From Spiroplasma endosymbiont of Diplazon laetatorius (GTDB lineage: Bacteria > Bacillota_I > Bacilli_A > Mycoplasmatales > Mycoplasmataceae), in the NCBI RefSeq assembly GCF_964019625.1, contig NZ_OZ026458.1:124001-188000 (forward strand): a stretch of 64,000 nucleotides of DNA, read 5' to 3'. Below the pieces are notes generated by a model that was given only the letters and a program-made list of their open reading frames with translations, was not told the origin of the DNA and ran no database searches. The first letter of the stretch is position 1. Each line of letters starts with the position of its first letter. Made by a program: the position numbers and the translations under genes. Positions 55,270 to 64,000 of this stretch are shown piece by piece.

Positions 55270-57402
55270 ATGAAAAATATTTCTTCAAAATCTGGAGAAA
55301 AAAAAGATAATCGATTCGTAGGCTATTGAAAAAGAGTTGGTCATGGAATAATGCCAACACTTTCAAAGTTAAGTAAGGCATTCTTGCTTCCTATAGCCTT
55401 GCTTCCTATAGCTGGTGTTTTTCTTGGTGTTGGATCTGCAATAGCAACCAACTCAGCTGACGCTAGTTTTGGTTATTATTTTGGTAGTGTTTTGAATAAA
55501 ATGGGTGATGTGTGTTTTGGTAATTTACCTGTATTGTTCTGTATTTCGGTTGCCTTAGCATATACAAAAGATTCAGGAATTGCTGCTTTAACAGCTGTTG
55601 TTGGGTTTTTGGTTATGAATGGTATGCAAGCTGCTTTATTACATACACAATCAGTTGGTAATGATAGTGTTTACGCATATGTTGAAAATGCAGCAAATGT
55701 AAGAGATGGTTGATATAAGTTATATACACTAGTTGGGAATGATTCAAATGGAAATCCTATTTATGAAATTAAATGGGATGAATTAAATTTTGGATTACAA
55801 AATATAACTAAATATGCAAGTGCTTCTTCAATAGAATCAATTGCTAATGGAGAATTCAAATTGATTAACTCAAATTTAGAGTTAATAGATGCAGCAGGGA
55901 GTGTTAAATATTCATTACTATGAATTAATAACATACCTAACGGATTAATTACATCAAATATTGGTGTAACATCACTAAATACAGGAGTTTTTGCTGGTAT
56001 ATTTGTTGGTGCTATTGCTGCAAAATGTTACAACAAATTCCACGATACTCAATTGCCTTCAGCAATTAGTTTCTTTTCAGGAACTAAACTAGTTCCTATC
56101 GTTACTTTCGTAGCAGTTATTCCTTTATCATTAATATTTATGTTCTTATGACCATATATTGGTATTGGACTTGCAGCATTTGGTAGAATCTCTGGAGAAC
56201 TACCAAGTGGATTGGATTCATTTATTTATGAAGTTATAGAACGTTCATTAGTTCCTTTTGGACTACACCACGTTTTCTATGCTCCATTATGATGAACAAA
56301 TGCAGGAGGTTCAATTGCAGAAGCTTTCCAAGCAGCTATTGATAATCCTGAATTACAAAATAAATTTTATGAAGTTTGATCTTCAAATCATAATGCTAAA
56401 GAATTACTAGCTGATGCAGGTTTTACAACGGACTTTGATGGTGTTATGAGATTAATTAGTACAAGATATCAAGATTTATGACAATCAATGGGAGACCAAA
56501 CAATGGCTTATAAAGTTATTGCTAACTCAAAAGTTCTTAACTTTACAGATTTAGAGGTTCTTGGTTTAAATATTGGTAGATTCCAATCAGGTAAATTTGG
56601 ATTTATGTTATTAGGTTTACCAGCAGCAGGAGTTGCTATGTGACTTAATGTACCTAAAGAAAATAGAAAATCAGTAATGGGTATTTACTTCTCAGCTGCA
56701 TTCACTTGTTTCCTAACAGGTATTACTGAACCTTTAGAATATACTTTCCTATTCTTAGCTCCTTGATTATTCTATGGAGTGCATATGCCTCTAGCATCTA
56801 TATCATTCTTATTAGCGGGTCTATTCCAAACTCACGTTTCAATGACTGTTTCTGGAGGATTTATAGATTACATAGTGTTTGGGGTAGTTCCTTTCTTTGG
56901 TAATCAAGCAATGAGTGCTAAATCATGTTTTGCAGTTTTAGGAGTGGCATTAGTTATGGCACCAGCATACTTCTTTGCATTCTACTTTGCAGTAAAATAC
57001 GGAAAAGTAATGGTACCTGGTCGAGATGGTTCTTCAGAAGTTCAATTATCAACAAAAGCTGATTACAAAGCTTCAAAAGGACAAAATTTAGATGGTTCAA
57101 AAATTGAAAAATCTAAAGATTCAAATGAAGAAGCTAGAATGGAAAAAGCTAGAAAAATAATTGAATTCTTAGGTGGAGAATCAAATATTGAAGACGTTGA
57201 TGCTTGCGCCAGTCGTTTAAGATTAACAGTTAAAGACTCTTCTTTAGTTGATAAAGATGGAATCTTATCATTAGGTGGAGCAAACGGAGCTCTTATAAGA
57301 GGAAATAACGTACAAGTAGTTTACGGTGGAGAACAAGAAGCCATTAAACCACGTATGATTAAAATCTTAGCAGAACAACGTAAAGACAAACCAAATAAAT
57401 AA
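55270..57402 (+). CDS. ptsG: PTS glucose-type transporter IICB
   Basis: A 710-aa phosphotransferase permease. The IIC part (residues about 30-580) starts [24 protein letters not shown] and ends with [15 protein letters not shown], the substrate motif of the glucose family. The C-terminal IIB domain (about 625-705) carries the phosphorylated Cys646 in [11 protein letters not shown]. It lacks a IIA domain, so Crr must come from elsewhere. Two hydrophilic insertions (about residues 145-215 and 360-440) make IIC longer than usual. Glucose or GlcNAc cannot be separated with certainty. Confidence 0.93.
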
Positions 57403-57411
57403 TTAAATAAT

Positions 57412-57439
57412 AAAAAAAGTTCTTAAGAACTTTTTTTAT
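57412..57439 (+). terminator. Terminator after ptsG
   Basis: Palindrome AAAAAGTTCTTAAGAACTTTTT with T-run. Confidence 0.88.
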
Positions 57440-57480
57440 TATTTTTTAAGTAAATGTATTGCTATATAGAGCATTTTTTT

Positions 57481-57489
57481 TGCTATAAT
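57481..57489 (+). promoter_or_regulatory. Extended -10 promoter of tRNA-Ser
   Basis: TGCTATAAT 13 bp before the tRNA. A TTGCTA lies 19 bp upstream of the hexamer. Confidence 0.6.
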
Positions 57490-57502
57490 GAATTATGTGT
57501 AT

Positions 57503-57593
57503 GGATTGATACTCAAGTTGGTGAAGAGGGCACCCTGCTAAGGTGTTAGGCCGGGCAACTGGCGCGAGAGTTCGAGTCTCTCTCAATCCGCCA
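57503..57593 (+). tRNA. tRNA-Ser (GCT)
   Basis: 91-nt class II tRNA, acceptor GGATTGA / TCAATCC, anticodon GCT, long variable arm, encoded CCA. Confidence 0.95.
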
Positions 57594-57604
57594 TTCAAGA
57601 AATA

Positions 57605-57635
57605 AAACCAAGATTTTAAAATCTTGGTTTTTTAT
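57605..57635 (+). terminator. Terminator after tRNA-Ser
   Basis: ACCAAGATT / AATCTTGGT hairpin with TT AA at the tip and a T6 tail. Confidence 0.88.
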
Positions 57636-57696
57636 TTGAATATACGAATAATACCTATAAAATAATTAGTGTAAGACTAACTAAGAGGTGATATTA

Positions 57697-58281
57697 ATGA
57701 AAAAAAATGAAATGATAAATGACTTAAGTGAAAATCAACCAAAGAAAGGTTTTTTAAAGAAACTGTTCAGTGGAAAAGAAGGTCAAAAGAAAGTTTTAAG
57801 TATAGTTAAATCAAAAAAAATTAATAATTTATACTTTTATACAGATGTAAATAATATCTTATTAATTTTAGAACACGGTATAAGACTTATTAAAGATCAA
57901 AAACTTAGAAAAGATGAAGAATATGTTGTTTGAACTTACTTAGAAAATGAAAACTCAGTTGGTTTAGAATTTGATAGTTCTACAAGAGCTCATTTTTGAA
58001 AATGAGCTAGCGAATCAAAAGTTGATATTGAAAAAATAACAGTAATAGGAATTGACCCCAATGTTCTTGCTAAACATTCAAAAAATGATTGAGCAATGGA
58101 TGAAGTTAAAAATATAGTTTATGTTTATGAAACTATACCTTTAGAAGCAATTGACTTTATAATGATTAAAGACAAAGCCAACTTAAAAAGAATCCAAACT
58201 TATGTTGAAGCAAATGACATCGATATCGATGTATTTTATGGTGAAACAGGAAATGTTGATACAAAAAAGGAGAGAAAATAG
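57697..58281 (+). CDS. DarT/DUF4433-like protein, possible ADP-ribosyltransferase fold
   Basis: A 194-aa protein. A Lys-rich N-terminus (1-40) precedes LYFYTDVNNILLILEHGIRL, which recalls the start of DarT-like enzymes (xIYHITHxxNLxxILEHGL). VGLEFDSS and, further on, ETIPLEAIDFIMIKDKANLKRI recall their PxxxIxxIxV end segment. The active-site signature cannot be confirmed by eye. No DarG-type macrodomain gene is next to it. It lies 3 bp from proS, so it may be part of that operon. Start ATG 57697 follows AGAGGTG. Confidence 0.55.
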
Positions 58282-58284
58282 ATA

Positions 58285-59709
58285 ATGGCTAATAAAATGG
58301 AAAAAATAACATCTAGAGATGTTGATTTTAGTCAATGATATACAGATGTAGTTAAAAATGCAGGATTAATGGATTATGGTCCGGTTAAAGGTACAATGAT
58401 TTTTAAACCTCACGGTTTTGCAATCTGAGAACAAATCCAAAAATTCTTAGATCAAGAATTTAAAAAATTAGATGTACAAAATGTTTATTTTCCTCTTTTA
58501 ATTCCTGAAAAATTATTCTTAGCAGAAAAAGAGCACGTAGAAGGTTTTGCACCTGAATTAGCAACTGTTACAAAAGTAGGTAATAAAGAATTAGGTGAAA
58601 ACTTATTTATTAGACCAACAAGTGAAGTTATAATAGCTGACTTCTTATCTAGAGAAATTAAATCATACAGAGATTTACCTATAAGATATAATCAATGAGC
58701 TAATGTTATGAGATGAGAAAAAACAACAAGACCATTTTTAAGAAGTAGTGAATTCTTATGACAAGAAGGTCATACTTTCCATGCTTCAAAACAAGAAGCT
58801 AAAGATATGACTTTACAAATATTAGAAGTTTATAGCCGTATTGCAAATGAAGTTTTACTTTTACCAGTTGTTACTGGAAGAAAAACTGAAAAAGAAAAAT
58901 TTGCAGGAGCTCAAGAAACTTATACTATTGAATCATTAATGTATGATGGTCAATCATTACAGTCTGGTACAAGCCATTATTTTGGTGATAACTTCTCAAA
59001 AGCATTCAACATTAAATTTCAAAACAAAGAACAAAAAGAAGAAAATGCATACTCATCAAGTTGAGGTGCGTCAACTAGATTAATAGGGGCAATAATAATG
59101 ACCCATTCAGATGATTTTGGATTAGTGTTGCCAAGTAAGGTTGCTCCAATTCAAGTATCTATAATTGCAATTAACGATTCTGAAGAAGTTATGAATGTGT
59201 CAAACGATCTGAAATCTAAATTATCTTCAGATTACAGAGTTGAATTAGATAAAACTGATAAATCATTTGGATTTAAAATATCTGAAGCCGAAATCAAAGG
59301 GGTTCCAATTAGAATTGAAGTTGGACCAAGAGATTTAAAAGATGGTGTTGTAACAATCTCTAGAAGAGACTTAAGAAATAAAGTTCAAGTTAAACTAGAA
59401 GAGGTTGAAAGCTACATTCAAAAAGAGATTATCGAACATGATAAAAACTTATACAATAAAGCACTTGAAAACAGAAACAGCAAAACTTTTAAAGCAGATA
59501 CTTTAGAAGAATATAAAGCAATCATTGAAACAACTCCAGGATTTGTGTTAGTTCCATTTTGTGGAGAAATATCATGTGAAAATGATGTTAAACAAAAAAC
59601 AGCTACAAACTCAAGATGTATCCCTGAAGGAATTGAACAAGTTAAATCAAAATGTTTTAACTGTAATAAAGATTCTAATATGATGGTTTACTTCGCAAGA
59701 GCATATTAA
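58285..59709 (+). CDS. proS: Prolyl-tRNA synthetase (short type 3)
   Basis: A 474-aa class II synthetase. Class II motifs are seen in [49 protein letters not shown] (motif 2) and [12 protein letters not shown] (motif 3). No INS editing domain is present, and the C-terminal end with Cys residues (CGEISCE, KCFNCNK) and the terminal Tyr matches the eukaryote/archaeal-like form common in mollicutes. ATG 58285 follows GGAGAG. Confidence 0.96.
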
Positions 59710-59737
59710 AAAAACACATTTTAAATGTGTTTTTTTA
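59708..59737. terminator. Bidirectional terminator proS / fic
   Basis: AAAAACACATTT / AAATGTGTTTTTT hairpin between convergent genes. Confidence 0.82.
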
Positions 59738-60826
59738 TCAATCTTTTCCAACTATTAAATCAACAACTCTACTAAATTCATAGTTTTTTGATTCTGGAAT
59801 TTTTCTCATATTGTATGTATGAATAAGTTCATCAAATAAAGAAACAAAAGTTGGATCATCTATATGCTCAAAAGCTGGTTTTATTTTGAAATAAACTCTT
59901 GAAAAAGTAAATATTGGATAACGAACCATATAGTCCATCATTGCTCTTTTAACTTCTCTGTGTGAACTTTCTTCTTCTTGAAGCATTTCTCTTTTTATTT
60001 CAACAAACAAATCATTTGCTGCTTGGAAAGTTTTTATATTTGCATCTAATTGGTAAATTAAAAGATCTAAGAAGAATTTGATTCATTTTTGATAATCATT
60101 ACTATCATCAAGTTTTGCTAGTTCCTGATAATACAAGAACTGCTCGTGCAATATTGCTTTTGAAATATAAAAATAAGGTTTTGTAGTAAGGTTGTATCTA
60201 TTTAAAACTATGTTAAATAGGATTCTTCCTGTTCTACCATTTCCATCTGTAAATGGGTGAATCTTTTCAAAATAAGCATGTGTAATTGCTGCTTTTACAA
60301 TTGATTCCAATAAGTTCGAACAACCTTCAAATTGTGATGAATCATTAATCCAACCAATAAACTCTGTCATATATTCATCCACTCTCATTGGAGGGGGAGG
60401 CATATGATTTGCTATTTGAACTTGTTTAACTCTTCAAACTCCTGGATTTGCATTTATAGCATCTATTGACATCATATTTACAAATAGGTTTTTATGAATA
60501 TTTAAAACCATGTCTTTTGTAAATGTTTTAGAATTTAAAAGTTCTTCATTTGCTATTTTTAAAGCGTTTACATAATTAGATATTTTTTTACTTATTGGTG
60601 TATTTGCTGCCAATAGTTCTATATCGTTTGTATCTATACCCTCAATCATATTAGAGTGTCTTGCCTCATATTTTAATAATTGCATACTTAAAAATTGTGT
60701 ATCAAAAGGAGAATCATTTAAATACTGATTATAAAGTTTAAATTTTTCAAGAATAATTATGGCTTGCTCTTTAAATTCATGAGGATTAAATTTTATATCA
60801 TAGATTTTGTAAAGTTCTTTTGCCAT
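59735..60826 (-). CDS. Fic domain protein (AMP-transferase, class II)
   Basis: A 363-aa cytoplasmic protein. The Fic core has the full catalytic motif HPFTDGNGRTGR (about residue 200). An N-terminal inhibitory helix is present with SNMIEG (S/TxxxEG), about residue 58, typical of class II self-inhibited enzymes, plus a C-terminal region of about 100 residues with winged-helix-like pattern. Start 60826 is preferred over 60841 because GGGGG lies 7 bp upstream of it. Single gene; no antitoxin neighbour. Stand-alone Fic proteins of this kind are linked to phage defence in some surveys. Confidence 0.85.
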
Positions 60827-60862
60827 TTTTAATACCCCCATAAAAGACCATATTTACTATAT

Positions 60863-60871
60863 ATTATAGCA
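60863..60871 (-). promoter_or_regulatory. Extended -10 promoter of fic
   Basis: TGCTATAAT on the minus strand, about 37 bp before the fic start; no -35 box. Confidence 0.55.
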
Positions 60872-60949
60872 TATTTTTAGTCCTTTTTTACTCTCAACCA
60901 TCATGGTGTGCCAGATTAAATTAAATTAACTTAATGTTTTTTTTAGAGA

Positions 60950-61020
60950 TATAATAATAAAGTATACGGATTCACAAATTTAAATGTGATATTGACGTGG
61001 TATTTATCAATTACTAAAAT
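60950..61020 (+). promoter_or_regulatory. Candidate promoters for DUF402 gene
   Basis: Two options: TATAAT at 60950-60955 with TTAACT 18 bp upstream, and TTGACG (60992-60997) with TAAAAT (61015-61020) 17 bp apart. The 218-bp gap from fic to this gene holds no ORF; a CACA/TGTG hairpin lies at about 60973. Confidence 0.4.
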
Positions 61021-61044
61021 GGACAGCTGAAGGGAGGTTTTTGA

Positions 61045-61578
61045 ATGAAATCAAAAACTGGAGATTTAGTTCTTGTTCATGCATATAAACATAGCGGAAA
61101 GCTGTATAGATCATGAGAAAAAGTAAGCATTTTTGAAGAAACAGATGATTACTTAATTTTAATTAACGAAGAAGTATTAATTACAGAAGTTAATGGAAGA
61201 AAATGAAAAACAAATGAACCAGCCATATGATTCTTTTTTAAAGAAGGCTGATACAACATAATATGTATGTTTAAAGAGCGAGGGATTAATTATTATTGTA
61301 ATTTAGCTTCACCGTATATTTTTGAAGAGGGTACAGTAAAATACATAGACTATGATTTGGACTTTAAAGTTTTCAATGATTACAGTTATAAAATACTAGA
61401 TTTAAAAGAATTTAATAGAAATAGAATGTCTTGAAACTATTCTGTTGAAATCGTAGATAAAGTATGAGAAAGTGTTGATGAAATAAAAAAAATGATTAAA
61501 AGTAAAACAAAACCTTTTGATCATGAGTTTGTTTCAAATATTTGAGAAGAATATGTAAAATTAAAAAATAAAAACTAG
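61045..61578 (+). CDS. DUF402 family nucleoside phosphatase-like protein
   Basis: A 177-aa protein of the DUF402 / Ntdp family, known members of which hydrolyse nucleoside tri- and diphosphates. Visible: GDLVLVHAYKHSGKLYRSW, then [40 protein letters not shown] and LKEFNRNRMSWNYS, the usual order of conserved blocks. Strong ribosome site GGGAGG. Single gene ended by a terminator before lepA. Confidence 0.82.
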
Positions 61579-61594
61579 CAATTGCTAGTTTTTA
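61569..61594 (+). terminator. Terminator after DUF402 gene
   Basis: Palindrome AAAACTAGCAATTGCTAGTTTTT, starting at the stop codon. Confidence 0.88.
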
Positions 61595-61655
61595 TTTACT
61601 AATAACAAAGGAATATTGGTTATAATATTTAAAGGAAATGTGGAGACGATTGTTT

Positions 61656-63458
61656 ATGGATAAATCAAAAATAAGAAATTTTAGTATAATCGCCCACATT
61701 GATCATGGTAAATCTACTTTGGCAGATAGAATCCTAGAATTAACTGGAAGTGTTGAAAAAAGAGATATGCAAGCTCAACTTCTTGATTCAATGGATATCG
61801 AAAGAGAACGTGGAATTACAATAAAATTAAACTCAGTACAATTAAAATACAAAGCAAAAGATGGAGAAGAATATATATTCCACTTAATAGATACTCCAGG
61901 TCACGTTGACTTTACTTATGAAGTTTCAAGAAGTTTAGCTGCTTGTGAAGGAGCTCTTTTGGTTGTTGATGCAAGTCAAGGGATTGAAGCACAAACTTTG
62001 GCAAACGTATATTTAGCTTTAGATAATGATTTAGAAATAGTGCCAGTAATCAACAAAGTTGATCTACCAGCAGCAGAACCAGATAGAGTTAAAGAAGAAA
62101 TTGAAAAAGTAATTGGAATTGATTGTTCAAATGCGCCAATGATTAGTGCAAAAACTGGTTTAAATGTTGAAGATGTATTAGAAGCTATTGTAAACTTCAT
62201 TCCTTCTCCATTAGAAGCAGATGATTCAAAACCATTTAAGGCTTTAATATTTGATTCATATTATGACAAATATAGAGGTGTTATGGTTTCTGTAAGGGTT
62301 ATGGATGGAACTTTAAAGGTTGGTCAAACAATTAAAATGATGCAATCAGGAGCAACTTACGAAGTAACAGAACTTGGAGTTAAAACACCGTTTGAAGTTA
62401 AGAAAAATAGCTTAGAAGCTGGTGAAGTGGGTTGAATTGCAGCTTCTATTAAAACTGTAAGAGACGTACAAGTTGGAGATACAATAACAACAAAAGAAAA
62501 TAGTGCAAAAGAAGCGTTGCCTGGTTATAAAAAACTTAATCCAATGGTATACTGTGGAATTTATCCAGTAGATACTGCAAGGTATAAAGATTTAAAAGAA
62601 GCTTTGGAAAAAATATCTCTAAGTGATGCTAGTTTAGTTTATGAACCAGAAAGTTCACAATCACTTGGGTTTGGTTTCAGATGTGGATTTTTAGGATTAT
62701 TGCATATGGACGTTATTCAAGAAAGACTTGAAAGAGAATATGACTTAACTTTAATTGCAACAGCACCTTCTGTAGTTTATAAAGTTACTCAAACAAACGA
62801 TGAAATAATAGAAATTGATAACCCAGCATTTTTACCAGATCCTCAAAAAATTAAATCAATTGAAGAACCATTTGTAAAAGTGACAATCATGACACCCGAT
62901 CAATATTTGGGTGATTTAATGAGTTTATGTCAAGATAAAAGAGGAAATTACATTGATATTGAATATATTGATGACACAAGAAGAACTCTTGTATATGAAA
63001 TGCCTTTAAATGAGATTGTTTTTGATTTCTTTAATAAATTAAAATCAATGTCAAAAGGTTATGCTTCATTCGACTATGAATTAATAGGTTACAAAGTTTC
63101 TAAACTTGTAAAAATGGATATTTTATTAAATGGAGATATTGTTGATGCTCTATCAACAATAGTCCATAAAGATTTTGCTCAAGGTAGAGGGAAAGTTTTA
63201 ACTGAAAAATTAAAAGAAATAATACCAAGACAAAACTTTGAAGTTCCTATTCAAGCTGCAATTGGTGGTAAAATCATTGCTCGTGAAACAATCAAAGCTA
63301 TGAGAAAAAATGTTCTTGCAAAATGTTATGGTGGAGATATTTCTCGTAAGAAAAAACTTTTAGAAAAACAAAAAGAAGGAAAGAAAAGAATGAAAGCCAT
63401 TGGTTCTGTTGAAGTGCCACAAGAAGCATTCATTGCTGTTCTTAAGTTGGATGATTAA
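61656..63458 (+). CDS. lepA: Translation elongation factor 4
   Basis: A 600-aa translational GTPase, standard length. G1 [14 protein letters not shown]2 [10 protein letters not shown]3 [22 protein letters not shown]4 NKVDLP and G5 SAKTGLNV are intact. The C-terminal domain is complete ([24 protein letters not shown]). ATG 61656 is preferred to 61638 because GGAGA is 9 bp upstream and the product then begins [14 protein letters not shown] as in relatives. Confidence 0.97.
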
Positions 63459-63459
63459 T

Positions 63460-63885
63460 ATGCAATTTTTAGTAGATTTTTCGACTGGTAACCCAGTTTT
63501 TGAACAAGCCAGTATAATTAGGGTTAAAGTTTTTTGTGAAGAACAAAAATACCCTTTATCAGAAGAAGTGGATGAACTAGATAAATCAAGTTTTCACGTT
63601 TTAGGTTTTTATGAAAATGAACCAGTAGCTTGTGCGAGAATACTTAAAAAAGATCAAGAATGATATCTTGGTAGAATAGCTGTTTTAAAAGAATTCAGAG
63701 GTAAAGGTTTAGGTTCTGAGCTAGTTAATTATTTGGTTGAATATTCAACAACTAAGTTAAATGCTGAAAAAATATACCTAAGTGCTCAAGAAACAGCAGT
63801 TAAATTATATGAAAAAGCAGGTTTTAAAATTATATCTGAACCCTTTTATGATGGTGCTATTAAACACTTCAAAATGGTTAGATAA
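63460..63885 (+). CDS. GNAT family N-acetyltransferase
   Basis: A 141-aa acetyltransferase of the ElaA/YjcF-like group. VRVKVFCEEQKYPLSEEVDELD, then ACARIL, WYLGRIAVLKEFRGKGLGSELVNYL (acetyl-CoA motif A with RGKGLG) and LSAQETAVKLYEKAGF. It follows lepA after 1 bp, so it is translationally linked. Substrate unknown. Confidence 0.9.
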
Positions 63886-63956
63886 AAATATTTAAACCTT
63901 TTTTTGTTTTAATTTGGTTAATAAAATTATATAATCTATATAAAGGTGGGTTTAAA

Positions 63957-64000
63957 ATGAGACGAGTTAGGGTTTGAAGATTCATAATAATGTCTATAAT
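63957..64000 (+). CDS. Start of unknown gene (partial)
   Basis: ATG behind a strong AAAGGTGGG site, with a TATAAT at 63930-63935 upstream. Only 14 codons are visible (MRRVRVWRFIIMSI), basic then hydrophobic, as in a signal or membrane protein. Identity unknown. Confidence 0.55.

Overview
The window is from a mollicute that reads UGA as tryptophan, most likely of the Entomoplasma/Mesoplasma/Spiroplasma group. Nearly every long gene contains in-frame TGA codons at conserved Trp positions (for example the WCGPC motif of thioredoxin at 14066). The DNA is very AT-rich and genes are packed with short gaps. The gene set is that of a wall-less fermenter: glycolysis, PTS sugar import, a fused PotCD polyamine transporter, lipoproteins, and no cell-wall or respiratory genes. 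I cannot name the species from sequence alone. All coordinates below use genetic code 4.

Layout. 1-2961: end of gatC, then gatA and gatB. 2977-5422: divergent ktrA/ktrB potassium uptake genes. 5567-10205: a cation P-type ATPase and an ABC exporter. 10323-11343: six tRNA genes around a small membrane protein. 11457-13035: NCS2 nucleobase permease with a short leader ORF. 13133-15115: HAD phosphatase, thioredoxin, HAD phosphatase. 15215-20551: leader ORF and potA-potB-potCD. 20619-21359: a stand-alone relative of the ThrRS N-terminus. 21445-22730: eleven tRNA genes. 22816-25671: leader ORF and an MgtA-type ATPase. 25771-28973: leuS and a secreted protein.

29067-38710 is a five-gene co-directional unit: SF1 (Upf1/Dna2-like) helicase, a 757-aa unknown, a 364-aa coiled-coil protein, a ClpB-like tandem AAA+ ATPase and an NrdG/PflA-like radical SAM protein. 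This is my best candidate for an undescribed system. 38720-43069: a leader ORF, a two-part membrane transporter, folD (opposite strand) and fhs (one-carbon/folate metabolism). 43101-44459: an NADH oxidase gene interrupted by an in-frame TAA. 44584-47804: an unknown gene, nagB and a GH32-like lipoprotein. 47937-51105: tpiA, a HAD phosphatase and gpmI. 51125-53378 (minus): a membrane protein and a YumC-type flavoprotein reductase. 53445-57402: tsaE, tsaB, two small membrane proteins and PTS glucose IICB. 57503-63885: tRNA-Ser, a possible DarT-like protein, proS, a Fic protein, a DUF402 phosphatase, lepA and a GNAT acetyltransferase; a further gene starts at 63957.

A recurring theme is regulation by short translated leaders in front of transporter genes: polyamine (potA), Mg2+ (mgtA-like), nucleobase (NCS2) and the folate-neighbour transporter. 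In three of these (potA, mgtA-like, folate-neighbour) the leader reading frame runs through or ends inside one arm of a hairpin, and in the fourth (NCS2) a hairpin lies inside the leader ORF. Intrinsic terminators are clear at most operon ends, several of them bidirectional between convergent genes. Extended -10 boxes of the form TGNTATAAT or TGNTATTAT recur before tRNA genes, the helicase operon and fic.
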